Origin: Legionella waltersii
GTDB lineage: Bacteria; Pseudomonadota; Gammaproteobacteria; Legionellales; Legionellaceae
DNA length: 40,090 nt
Reading direction: 5' to 3'
NCBI RefSeq assembly: GCF_001468085.1
Contig: NZ_LNZB01000002.1
Location: 1-40,090, forward strand
Each line of letters starts with the position of its first letter. Positions within the stretch are counted from its first letter, which is position 1. Below the pieces are notes generated by a model. That model searched no databases and was not told the origin of the DNA. It worked only from the letters and a program-made list of their open reading frames with translations. A program made the position numbers and the translations under genes. Shown here one piece after another: positions 33,005 to 40,090 of the stretch.

Positions 33005-33744
33005 TGAGTACTCCCGTCATTGAAATACAAGGACTGAAAAATAATCTGGGTGGACAGTGGGTTCATACGGACGTCAATTTAACCGTTGAAAAGGGAGAGG
33101 TTTTAGCCATTATAGGTGGATCAGGAAGCGGAAAAACCACTATTCTAAGAAGCTTATTAATGCTGTTGAAACCAACAGCCGGTAGTATTAAAGTATTTGG
33201 TGAGGAAATCTATAAACTAAGCCCTGAGGAGACGTTAAAACTTCGCAGGCGTTGGGGTATGCTATTTCAACATAGTGCATTGTTTTCAGCAATGACTGTT
33301 TTGGAAAATGTAATGTTTCCAATGAAGGAATTTACTAAGCTGGAGCCTCAATTTATGCAAGAGCTTGCTCTCCTTAAAGTGTCTTTAGTTGGTCTTCCTA
33401 AGGAAGCTGCAGTAAAATTTCCCTCTGAATTAAGTGGTGGAATGCAAAGAAGAGCCGCTGCTGCAAGGGCAATTGCCATGGATCCAGAGTTGCTGTTTCT
33501 TGATGAGCCAACAACCGGCTTGGATCCAAGAGGAGCAAGATTGTTTGATGATCTAGTGGTGTTTTTAAAAGAAGCATTAAATTTGACGGTTGTAATGATT
33601 AGTCACGATATTGAGTCATTAAAACGCACAACGGATAGAGTTGCATTTGTAGGTGAGGGCAAAATTTTAAGTGTTGCACCTATAAAAGAGTTAATGAAGA
33701 ACAAACACCCATTGATCGCAGAATATTTTAGTAAATTGACATAG
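33004..33744 (+). CDS. MlaF-type ABC transporter ATPase
   Basis: This 246-residue protein has Walker A GGSGSGKTTILRSL, Q-loop RWGMLFQHSALFS, signature LSGGMQRRAAAARAIA, Walker B LLFLDEPTTGLDP and switch His in VVMISHDIE. This is the MlaF/MKL branch, where the signature is GGM rather than GGQ. It powers lipid transport with the STAS-permease. It overlaps the permease gene by one base (TAATG) and is followed after 16 bases by the MCE gene. Confidence 0.95.
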   Translation: MSTPVIEIQGLKNNLGGQWVHTDVNLTVEKGEVLAIIGGSGSGKTTILRSLLMLLKPTAGSIKVFGEEIYKLSPEETLKLRRRWGMLFQHSALFSAMTVLENVMFPMKEFTKLEPQFMQELALLKVSLVGLPKEAAVKFPSELSGGMQRRAAAARAIAMDPELLFLDEPTTGLDPRGARLFDDLVVFLKEALNLTVVMISHDIESLKRTTDRVAFVGEGKILSVAPIKELMKNKHPLIAEYFSKLT

Positions 33745-33760
33745 AGAAAGGACGAGTTAC

Positions 33761-34684
33761 TTGGAATCTAAAACCAACTACACCATAGTAGGACTGATAG
33801 TTCTGATTTTAACAGCAGGGCTTTTATCCGCCGGGTTATGGCTTTCTGTTGGGCTCAACAAGAAGGAATATGTATTCTATACGGTGTATCTCAGGGAGTC
33901 TGCTGCGGGCTTGAGCGTTGAATCACCCGTTAAATACAATGGAGTACAGGTTGGGTATGTTAAAGCAATAAAGCTCAATAAGTTTGATCCTAGGCAAGTT
34001 GAAATTACTCTAAGTATTGAGAAGGGTACTCCAATTACTACAAGCACATCGGCAACTCTAATTTCTCAAGGTATTACAGGAGTTACCTATGTAGGCTTAT
34101 CTGCAGGCTCTTCTGATTTAACTCCGCTGCAAAAAATGCCAGGAGAGCCCTATGCAGTTATTCCAGCTAAGCCTTCTTTATTGAATCAATTGGACATGAT
34201 ATTAAAAGAAGTTTCGGAGAACGTTAGTAAAGTGAGTACTCAAGCACAACGAATATTTAACGAAGAAAATGCCGCCAATCTAAAAAAATCAATTGCAAAT
34301 ATCGAACAGATTACTGAAGCATTTGCAAATAATACAAAATCTATAGACAGTAGTTTGAAAAATATTGATGTCTTCATGGTGAACTTGTCTAAAGTCAGTA
34401 AAGATTTTCCTGAAGTGGTTAAAGATTTTAAAACAGGTGTGAAAAAATTTGAGTCTTTAGCGGATAGTATGAGTACAGCAGGAAAGAGTGTTACGAAAAC
34501 GATGGATTCTGGTAAAACAGCAATGGATAAACTATCCCAGCAAACAATACCTCCAGCTGTTACATTGTTGCAGCGCTTAAATTTAATCGCTGCAAATTTA
34601 GAAAAGGTCAGTGATGAAATGAGACAAAACCCATCCGTTGTTATTCGTGGTACTAAACCTCCCAAACCTGGCCCAGGGGAATAA
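33761..34684 (+). CDS. MCE-domain lipid-transport protein (MlaD family)
   Basis: This 307-residue protein starts at TTG 33761 with AAAGGA 8 bases upstream. It has one N-terminal transmembrane helix ([20 protein letters not shown]). The MCE domain (~38-120) has [20 protein letters not shown] and [14 protein letters not shown] long helical periplasmic tail follows (~150-290), then a Pro-rich end [11 protein letters not shown] rings bind phospholipid in the periplasm. The tail is longer than in E. coli MlaD (~183 residues), more like PqiB/YebT-type or actinobacterial MCE proteins. Confidence 0.93.
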   Translation: MESKTNYTIVGLIVLILTAGLLSAGLWLSVGLNKKEYVFYTVYLRESAAGLSVESPVKYNGVQVGYVKAIKLNKFDPRQVEITLSIEKGTPITTSTSATLISQGITGVTYVGLSAGSSDLTPLQKMPGEPYAVIPAKPSLLNQLDMILKEVSENVSKVSTQAQRIFNEENAANLKKSIANIEQITEAFANNTKSIDSSLKNIDVFMVNLSKVSKDFPEVVKDFKTGVKKFESLADSMSTAGKSVTKTMDSGKTAMDKLSQQTIPPAVTLLQRLNLIAANLEKVSDEMRQNPSVVIRGTKPPKPGPGE

Positions 34685-34686
34685 TC

Positions 34687-35289
34687 ATGCGTTTGCTAAC
34701 TCGTTGTATTTTAGTATCACTCCTCATTGCACTTTGCGCTTGTTCTCCAGTGAATCTGCCGGAATCGAATGATTATCAATTAACGGCATTTAGCGCTAAA
34801 CAATACACCAATAAAGCAAGAGGTTTCACCCTACAGGTGTCTGCGCCTGATGCCGTGGCTGGTTATCAAACCGAGCAGATGATGTATATGAAAAAACCTT
34901 TTAAGTTAGAGGCTTTTGCTAAAAATGAGTGGACAGCTCCACCCGCAGACATGCTATTTCCCTTATTAGTACAAAGTTTGCAAAAAACCGGCTATTTCTA
35001 CGCAGTCACATCCAGCCCATACAGCGAAAAGGCCAACTATCGATTAGATACTCAATTGTTGTCCCTTAAACAAAACTTCACCAAAAAACCGAGTGTGTTA
35101 GAGTTTTCTGCCAAGGTAGTGTTAAGCAACGTCGAAAGTAATCGCATTGTCGGTTCACAAATGGTTTCCTTGGAAATCCCATGTCCAACCGATACCCCTT
35201 ATGGAGGTGTAGTTGCAGCTAACCAGGCTTCTTATCAGTTTACTGCAACCGTTGCACAATTTGTCGTTACTCATTTAAAACCTCATTAG
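34687..35289 (+). CDS. ABC-type transport auxiliary lipoprotein
   Basis: This 200-residue protein has the lipoprotein signal [20 protein letters not shown] (Cys19 as lipidation site). The mature domain ([39 protein letters not shown]) matches the PqiC / ABC_trans_aux family that assists MCE transporters at the outer membrane. It begins two bases after the MCE gene stop. This completes a four-gene lipid transport operon. No mlaC gene is present here. Confidence 0.88.
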   Translation: MRLLTRCILVSLLIALCACSPVNLPESNDYQLTAFSAKQYTNKARGFTLQVSAPDAVAGYQTEQMMYMKKPFKLEAFAKNEWTAPPADMLFPLLVQSLQKTGYFYAVTSSPYSEKANYRLDTQLLSLKQNFTKKPSVLEFSAKVVLSNVESNRIVGSQMVSLEIPCPTDTPYGGVVAANQASYQFTATVAQFVVTHLKPH

Positions 35290-35379
35290 GAATAGCCAAG
35301 AAATAAAAAGAATTGTACAATGGCACTCCAAGATTAACATGAGTTATTTCTAATAATAAGAAACAAAGGAGATTGAGTA

Positions 35380-35913
35380 ATGAAAGCCGGATCGTTTTAT
35401 AAACTAGGGCTACTCGCGGCAAGCATGGTTTTTGTTGTTGCATGTTCTAAGACACCTGGCAGTGCTGATGGTAATGGCGCTGGAATGGGCGATGGTGATG
35501 CCTCTGCACAAGGTTTAGGTCAAATGACCCATTTTGCAGGTCAGGAACCGGGTGAGTCGTATACTACTCAAGCTCCTCATAATCAGTTGTATTTGTTCTC
35601 CTACGATGACAGTACTTTAGCCTCTAAGTATTTGCCTTCAGTCAATGCACAAGCTGAATACTTAAAGACTCATCCAGGTGCCAGAGTTCTTGTTGCAGGA
35701 CATACTGATGAACGTGGAAGTAGAGAGTACAACGTAGCTCTTGGTGAGCGTCGTGCAAACACTGTAGCTGATATTTTGCGTATGGCTGGTGTTAGCAGAC
35801 AACAAGTTAGGGTAGTTAGTTATGGTAAAGAACGACCAGCTAACTATGGACATGATGAAGCATCCCACGCTCAAAATCGACGTGTGGAATTTACTTATGA
35901 GGCAACAAGATGA
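35380..35913 (+). CDS. pal: Peptidoglycan-associated lipoprotein Pal
   Basis: This 177-residue protein has the lipobox VVAC (Cys22) after MKAGSFYKLGLLAASMVF. After a Gly-rich linker comes an OmpA-like peptidoglycan-binding domain, with LFSYDDSTLASKYLPSVNAQ, VLVAGHTDERGSREYNVALG and ERRANTVADIL. It links the outer membrane to peptidoglycan within the Tol-Pal system. AAGGAG lies 8 bases before the ATG. tolQRAB, usual upstream partners, are not in the window; the Mla-type operon occupies that place. Confidence 0.95.
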   Translation: MKAGSFYKLGLLAASMVFVVACSKTPGSADGNGAGMGDGDASAQGLGQMTHFAGQEPGESYTTQAPHNQLYLFSYDDSTLASKYLPSVNAQAEYLKTHPGARVLVAGHTDERGSREYNVALGERRANTVADILRMAGVSRQQVRVVSYGKERPANYGHDEASHAQNRRVEFTYEATR

Positions 35914-36893
35914 TTAATTGCAGAAGATCCATTATCGCTGCTTGTTTAATTTACATGCTACCCTTTGTAGCATGGTCTGAAGCACCTGTAGTAGATGATA
36001 GTGAGAATTTTGCAATGTTAGGTTCACAACAGGGTGCAGAAGCCCCTGTTGTGAACCCAAAATACGATGATCCTCAGATAGAAAACGCGGAGCTGGATTC
36101 ACCTCAAGGTGATAGCTACGCGATGGATACAGCAGAGCCATACGATGGCCCAGCCTTGGTGAAAGAAGATCAAGGTTCAAGTACTGTTAATGATAGTGCT
36201 AAATTAATAGATAAAATACAAAGTTTACAAAAAGAAGTTCAAGAGTTACGTGGTCAACTCGAGGTACAGGCTCACGATTTAAAATTATTACAACAGCAGC
36301 AAGTTGCTTTTTATAAAGATTTAGATGCACGAATTTCTGGTAGCTCAACCAGTTCGGCCAAATCAGCACCGATTAAAACCACACCTGAAACATCATTATC
36401 TACCAGCTCAACGTCTACTCCAAGTAAGCCAGTGCAACTGAGCCAACCAAAACCAACGCAACCTGTTACAACTCCCGTCGTTGTCCCGACAACAACCAGT
36501 AGAGCTAACCCTGCTGACGAACAAATTAGCTATTTAGCCGCTTATGAGTTGGTAAAAAACAAACGCTTTGACGATGCTACTGTTGCAATGCAAGCTTTTG
36601 TGCAAAAATATCCCAAAGGTGGCTACACGGCAAATGCAGAGTATTGGTTAGGAGAGTTGTATTTGGTTAAACGTGATTACCAAAAATCGATTGAGCATTT
36701 CGACATAGTCTTACAACAATTTCCCTCTTCCAGCAAATCTGCTGCTAGTTTACTAAAATCAGCTTATGCTTATGCTGCTAAGGGAGACAAGCAAGAAGCG
36801 AAAAGTCGTTTTGAACAAGTTGTAAAAAATTACCCTGACACTCCAACGGCTAAATTAGCTAGTGCGAAATTGCAATCCATTAATACTCTATGA
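35910..36893 (+). CDS. cpoB: Tol-Pal system protein CpoB (YbgF)
   Basis: This 327-residue protein starts in an ATGA overlap with pal. It has a signal peptide (CRRSIIAACLIYMLPFVAWS), a trimerising coiled coil at ~98-140 (KIQSLQKEVQELRGQLEVQA), a Ser/Thr/Pro-rich linker and C-terminal TPRs at ~205-325 (YELVKNKRFDDATVAMQAFV, YWLGELYLVKRDYQKSIEHF). CpoB coordinates peptidoglycan synthesis with Tol-driven outer-membrane constriction. The acidic stretch between signal and coiled coil is longer than in E. coli YbgF (~263 residues). Confidence 0.93.
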   Translation: MINCRRSIIAACLIYMLPFVAWSEAPVVDDSENFAMLGSQQGAEAPVVNPKYDDPQIENAELDSPQGDSYAMDTAEPYDGPALVKEDQGSSTVNDSAKLIDKIQSLQKEVQELRGQLEVQAHDLKLLQQQQVAFYKDLDARISGSSTSSAKSAPIKTTPETSLSTSSTSTPSKPVQLSQPKPTQPVTTPVVVPTTTSRANPADEQISYLAAYELVKNKRFDDATVAMQAFVQKYPKGGYTANAEYWLGELYLVKRDYQKSIEHFDIVLQQFPSSSKSAASLLKSAYAYAAKGDKQEAKSRFEQVVKNYPDTPTAKLASAKLQSINTL

Positions 36894-37543
36894 GCCGGTT
36901 TAGTCATCAATTAAGAATTACGGAAATATTTCATTCATTACAGGGAGAGTCAATAACAGTAGGATTACCTACTGTTTTTATCCGTTTGACGGGTTGCCCT
37001 CTGCGTTGTCAATACTGCGATACTGCGTATGCATTTACGGGTGGCGAAATCAAAACGATCGATGAAATAGTATCTACAGTGGACTCCTACAACTGCCAAT
37101 ACGTTTGTGTCACTGGAGGGGAGCCACTTGCACAGCCTGCCTGTATTAACCTACTGCAACAATTGTGTGATAAAGGTTACTCTGTTTCTTTGGAAACAAG
37201 CGGTGCTAGGGACATTTCTCAGGTTGATCGACGGGTTATGGTGGTGATGGATCTTAAAACTCCAGACTCATTGGAGCTTGACAAAAATTTATTTGCAAAT
37301 TTAGATTATCTTAAATCGAGTGATCAAATAAAATTTGTTTTGTGTAGTCGGCAAGACTACGAGTGGGCTTGTAGGATAATGCAAGAACATCGTTTATCGG
37401 AACGAGTACAATTATTGTTTTCACCGAGTTGGAATCAATTAAATCCAACAGAACTAGCAAATTGGATTGTTGAAGACAAACTTTCTGTTCGTTTCCAAAT
37501 TCAGTTGCATAAAATTTTATGGAATGACGCACCTGGTCATTGA
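36890..37543 (+). CDS. queE: 7-carboxy-7-deazaguanine synthase
   Basis: This 217-residue radical SAM enzyme is recognised by the cluster motif CPLRCQYCDTAYAF (Cys-x3-Cys-x2-Cys) and the substrate region ITEIFHSLQGESITVGLPTV. VTGGEPLAQPACINLL is the GGEP motif. It converts carboxytetrahydropterin to 7-carboxy-7-deazaguanine for queuosine. The ATGA overlap with cpoB is the common order pal-cpoB-queE in gammaproteobacteria. The next gene, mvaD, starts 17 bases downstream, so queE and mevalonate genes probably share mRNA. Confidence 0.95.
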   Translation: MSRFSHQLRITEIFHSLQGESITVGLPTVFIRLTGCPLRCQYCDTAYAFTGGEIKTIDEIVSTVDSYNCQYVCVTGGEPLAQPACINLLQQLCDKGYSVSLETSGARDISQVDRRVMVVMDLKTPDSLELDKNLFANLDYLKSSDQIKFVLCSRQDYEWACRIMQEHRLSERVQLLFSPSWNQLNPTELANWIVEDKLSVRFQIQLHKILWNDAPGH

Positions 37544-37560
37544 GCTCAAGGAGAATGATA

Positions 37561-38511
37561 ATGCATTGGTTTGCACAGGCCCCATCTAATATTGCGTTGA
37601 TAAAGTACATGGGCAAAAAAGATGAGAACAGCAACGTTCCAGATAACTCTTCTTTGTCATATACCTTAAATCATTTATTAAGTTCAGTGAAACTAGAGTT
37701 AGTTCCTGGTAGAAAAGACCTATGGGAGCCATTAAGTATTCCCGGAGCCCCTGAGTTCAGTTTATCGATCGAAGGGCAAAGACGGTATATTGAGCATTTA
37801 AATCGAGCCAAAGATTTTTTTGGCTACACGGGAGGGTTTTTAATTCAATCCAGCAATAATTTCCCTCATAGCAGTGGGTTGGCCAGCTCAGCATCCAGTT
37901 TTGCAGCATTAACAAAATGTGCTTGTCTTGCGCTCAGTGAGCTAACCAATAGAGAGCAACCAACCATCGATGAGCAGGCGCAATTAAGTCGCTTAGGTTC
38001 AGGATCATCTTGTCGGTCTTTTTATGCTCCTTGGTCTTTATGGCGCCAGGACAATACTGTAAGCGCAGTTGACTTGCCTTATAAGACTTTAATTCATCAG
38101 GTAGTTGTCATTAGCAGTAAAGAAAAAAATACTCTTTCTAGAACGGCCCATCATTTGGTGAAGACAAGCCCCTTTTACGAAGGAAGAGGCCAAAGAGCGA
38201 AGGAAAATTTAAGGCTACTTCTTAATGCTCTTGAGGAACAGGATTGGCCTAATGTTTTTCATGTTTGTTGGCGTGAGTTTCAAGACATGCATCAATTATT
38301 CAATACTTGTGAAAAGCCATTTTCATACATGACAGACGCTACAAATCAACTGTTAACTGCTATCCAGAAATTTTGGGAGAAAACTGGAGATGGTCCAGTC
38401 GTCACTATGGATGCTGGTCCAAATATCCATTTACTTTATCGCCCAGAGCAAACCGATCTGTCTCGACAATTTAAAATAGATTATCTCCTAGGAAATTACG
38501 ATGTTTTATGA
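37561..38511 (+). CDS. mvaD: Diphosphomevalonate decarboxylase
   Basis: This protein has 316 residues from ATG 37561, which has AAGGAG 7 bases upstream (the open frame begins earlier at a TTG inside the queE stop). GHMP-superfamily motifs are APSNIALIKYMGKKDENSNV, the ATP loop SSGLASSASSFAALT and the late VTMDAGPNIHLLY, whose Asp belongs to the family's C-terminal motif. It makes isopentenyl diphosphate from mevalonate diphosphate with ATP. Its stop overlaps the mevalonate kinase start by 11 bases. Confidence 0.93.
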   Translation: MHWFAQAPSNIALIKYMGKKDENSNVPDNSSLSYTLNHLLSSVKLELVPGRKDLWEPLSIPGAPEFSLSIEGQRRYIEHLNRAKDFFGYTGGFLIQSSNNFPHSSGLASSASSFAALTKCACLALSELTNREQPTIDEQAQLSRLGSGSSCRSFYAPWSLWRQDNTVSAVDLPYKTLIHQVVVISSKEKNTLSRTAHHLVKTSPFYEGRGQRAKENLRLLLNALEEQDWPNVFHVCWREFQDMHQLFNTCEKPFSYMTDATNQLLTAIQKFWEKTGDGPVVTMDAGPNIHLLYRPEQTDLSRQFKIDYLLGNYDVL

Positions 38512-39382
38512 TTTTAATACGATTACCTATGGCAAATGGATTCTAGCAGGAGAACATGCTGTAGTTAGAGGACATGAAGCTTTAGTGTTTCCAATCAAAG
38601 ATAGACAATTACAGTTAGACTACACAGCAAGCTATCCTTCTCTGAGTGCTGATTTTTCAGGTCATCATGGTGCAGAGTTGCGTTTGTTATTTTGGAGCGT
38701 GCTGGAGCAGGGAGCTCATTTATTAGGGTACTCATTAAATCAATTAGGTGGTCACTTTGCTTTACAAACGAATATCCCTGTTGGTGTAGGAATGGGGGCT
38801 TCGGCTTCTCTATGTGTGGCAATGAGCCGTTGGTTTTGTGCACAAGGTTTGATTAACTCAGGCCAAATTAATGAGTTTGCACGAGAATTAGAGAATTTGT
38901 TTCACGGAAAGAGTAGTGGTTTGGATATTGAAGGGGTTTCCTCGGAAGCAGGCGTGTATTTTAAAAATGGCCACAGTGTTCCATTGAACCAATCTTTCAG
39001 ACCCTATTGGTATTTATCGTCCTGTAATCAAATTGGTATTACTTCACATTGCATTCAACAAGTACAACAATTATGGGACAGGAACCCTGAAGAAGCACAT
39101 CGTATTGATTTGCAAATGGTTGAAGCTACAAAGGAATCAAAGATGGCTTTAGAAGAGAGTGGACCTAATTCACTCGATAAATTAGCAAACGCAATCAATA
39201 TGGCCGGAAATTGCTTTGTGAAATGGGGGCTAGTGAGTGATAGTTTGCAAAGTCATATGAATTATTTATTAGAACAGGGTGCTATAGCAGTTAAACCTAC
39301 CGGATCTGGAGGTGGTGGTTACATTCTCAGTTTATGGGATAAAGAACCTTCGATAGATATCGACATGATATTGGCTTGTTAA
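38501..39382 (+). CDS. Mevalonate kinase
   Basis: This 293-residue GHMP kinase has GKWILAGEHAVVRGHEALVF at the N-terminus, the ATP loop PVGVGMGASASLCVAMSRWF, GKSSGLDIEGVSSEAGVYF with the conserved Asp, and the C-terminal KPTGSGGGGYILSLW. GKWxLxGEHAVVxG is characteristic of mevalonate kinase. It phosphorylates mevalonate, the first of three ATP-using steps. It is last in the pal-cpoB-queE-mvaD-kinase series. The next ~200 bases hold CTTGAG-AC-CTCAAG (near 39409), a small stem without T-tract. Confidence 0.92.
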   Translation: MFYDFNTITYGKWILAGEHAVVRGHEALVFPIKDRQLQLDYTASYPSLSADFSGHHGAELRLLFWSVLEQGAHLLGYSLNQLGGHFALQTNIPVGVGMGASASLCVAMSRWFCAQGLINSGQINEFARELENLFHGKSSGLDIEGVSSEAGVYFKNGHSVPLNQSFRPYWYLSSCNQIGITSHCIQQVQQLWDRNPEEAHRIDLQMVEATKESKMALEESGPNSLDKLANAINMAGNCFVKWGLVSDSLQSHMNYLLEQGAIAVKPTGSGGGGYILSLWDKEPSIDIDMILAC

Positions 39383-39582
39383 CACATAGACCTTAATAGC
39401 CCGAGCCTTGAGACCTCAAGAGAGCGGACTTTTAACGTAAACCAAGTCAGAATCTCTCCCTTCGAAATGACTATCTTCTTCTGCAACTGGCTTACGATAA
39501 AATGGTACAGTGCTTTCTGTACGTTAACTCCACATAGAGAGACTAATACTCTGTTGCATTGATCTACTCTCTTTTTGGGCGT
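39383..39582. other. Intergenic stretch after mevalonate kinase
   Basis: Apart from the short stem near 39409 I see no RNA gene or ORF. The operon probably ends here but no intrinsic terminator with a T-run is evident. Confidence 0.4.
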
Positions 39583-39894
39583 TTACGGACTTACCCGATT
39601 TCGATTGGAGTTCTTCTTCCCGATGTTCTTCAGGTCCAAAAGTTTTTGTTCAACAAGGTCTAGTTGATTGATTCTTTCATAACCAGCTTCCTCAGGATGG
39701 CACTTATTGTGTAGGAGTTGTCGAGTTTTGTTGATTTTTGTCTTAATGGTTTTAGCGAGATCAGTAGTCGCAAACTCAATTCCAATCAATGCGGCATTAA
39801 GTGTATTGTACGTGTTCTCTTGCTTTAGCAGTATAGCGGTCTCGTTGATTACTGTTAGTTTTTTTATGTTGAATTCGATGAATTGTACATTCAA
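39583..39894 (-). CDS. Doubtful small helical protein or gene fragment
   Basis: This open frame of 103 codons has only a TTG start (39894) and no Shine-Dalgarno sequence. The product looks helical (TYNTLNAALIGIEFATTDLA, INQLDLVEQKLLDLKNIG). It may be the C-terminal part of a longer protein: an in-frame stop lies just upstream, so any 5' portion is gone. No family is recognised. Confidence 0.3.
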   Translation of the reverse strand: MNVQFIEFNIKKLTVINETAILLKQENTYNTLNAALIGIEFATTDLAKTIKTKINKTRQLLHNKCHPEEAGYERINQLDLVEQKLLDLKNIGKKNSNRNRVSP

Positions 39895-40066
39895 ATACGC
39901 AAAACACTAATAAGTTGGACATAGTGGGTCATTAACCAGAAAGAGATGTTTTGTGAGTCTCTAATGTTTGAAGAGGAAGGTGAAAATGTCATCCGCTCCC
40001 TCACGGCTGAGGTATCGACTCATTTTATAGTCCCTCGGCTAATCTCTTCTCTGATGGTCAGTAAGC

Positions 40067-40090
40067 GTAGGTCCGGCGCTTCGCCCAATA
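40067..40090 (+). repeat. Possible REP cut by the window end
   Basis: GTAGGTCCGGCGCTTCGCCC begins with the GTAG tetranucleotide and a GC-rich half-stem resembling the REPs at 12170 and 12684. The second half lies outside the window. Confidence 0.3.

Noticed and set aside
31880..35289. Calling the lipid-transport operon a drug-efflux ABC system
   Set aside because: The MlaE core motif, GGM-type signature, MCE domain and auxiliary lipoprotein together define a phospholipid transporter.

Overview
The window looks like chromosome of a Legionella-type gammaproteobacterium. This is inference from gene content: AT-rich DNA, a mevalonate pathway (rare in gammaproteobacteria, known in Legionella and Coxiella), and several large eukaryotic-like proteins (ankyrin, F-box-like, OTU) of the kind Legionella exports as Dot/Icm effectors. 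No 16S rRNA or species marker is present, so the species is not determined.

Layout. Bases 1-13110 are accessory. They hold a RES/Xre toxin-antitoxin pair, a coiled-coil protein, an RlpA-like lipoprotein, effector-like orphans, an F-box-like protein, a tandem pair of DUF4153-like membrane proteins between 130-bp direct repeats, and a REP/BIME field around a wrecked RAYT transposase gene that carries a MITE-like insertion. Bases 13113-26721 are a second accessory block made of at least three segments separated by scars of a tRNA-Arg gene. The intact tRNA-Arg lies at 26645-26721. The segments carry a DUF1016 nuclease-like protein, a Cys/His/Asp-domain plus nucleotidyltransferase fusion, a double GNAT, a methyltransferase, a second F-box-like protein (inverted paralogue of the first), a 1369-residue ankyrin/U-box-like/OTU protein, a ParDE pair and an orphan. 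No integrase gene is visible.

Bases 26645-39382 are core-like. They contain tRNA-Arg and two tRNA-Lys genes, then a minus-strand cluster fni, mvaA and a GHMP kinase. Next come a Tyr-rich exported protein and a coiled-coil protein. A plus-strand series follows: an Mla-type phospholipid ABC transporter (STAS-permease, ATPase, MCE protein, lipoprotein), pal, cpoB, queE, mvaD and mevalonate kinase. Together the two clusters cover mevalonate formation from HMG-CoA through IPP/DMAPP; HMG-CoA synthase is not in the window. The end of the window (39383-40090) has a weak orphan ORF and a possible REP.

Most notable items: (1) one protein that appears to combine ankyrin repeats, a U-box-like E3 module and an OTU deubiquitinase module; (2) an inverted duplication of an F-box-like locus together with a long, conserved, stop-interrupted leader; (3) tandem tRNA-Arg attachment scars carrying repeated ACTGCCT motifs; (4) a RAYT/REP system caught in decay.
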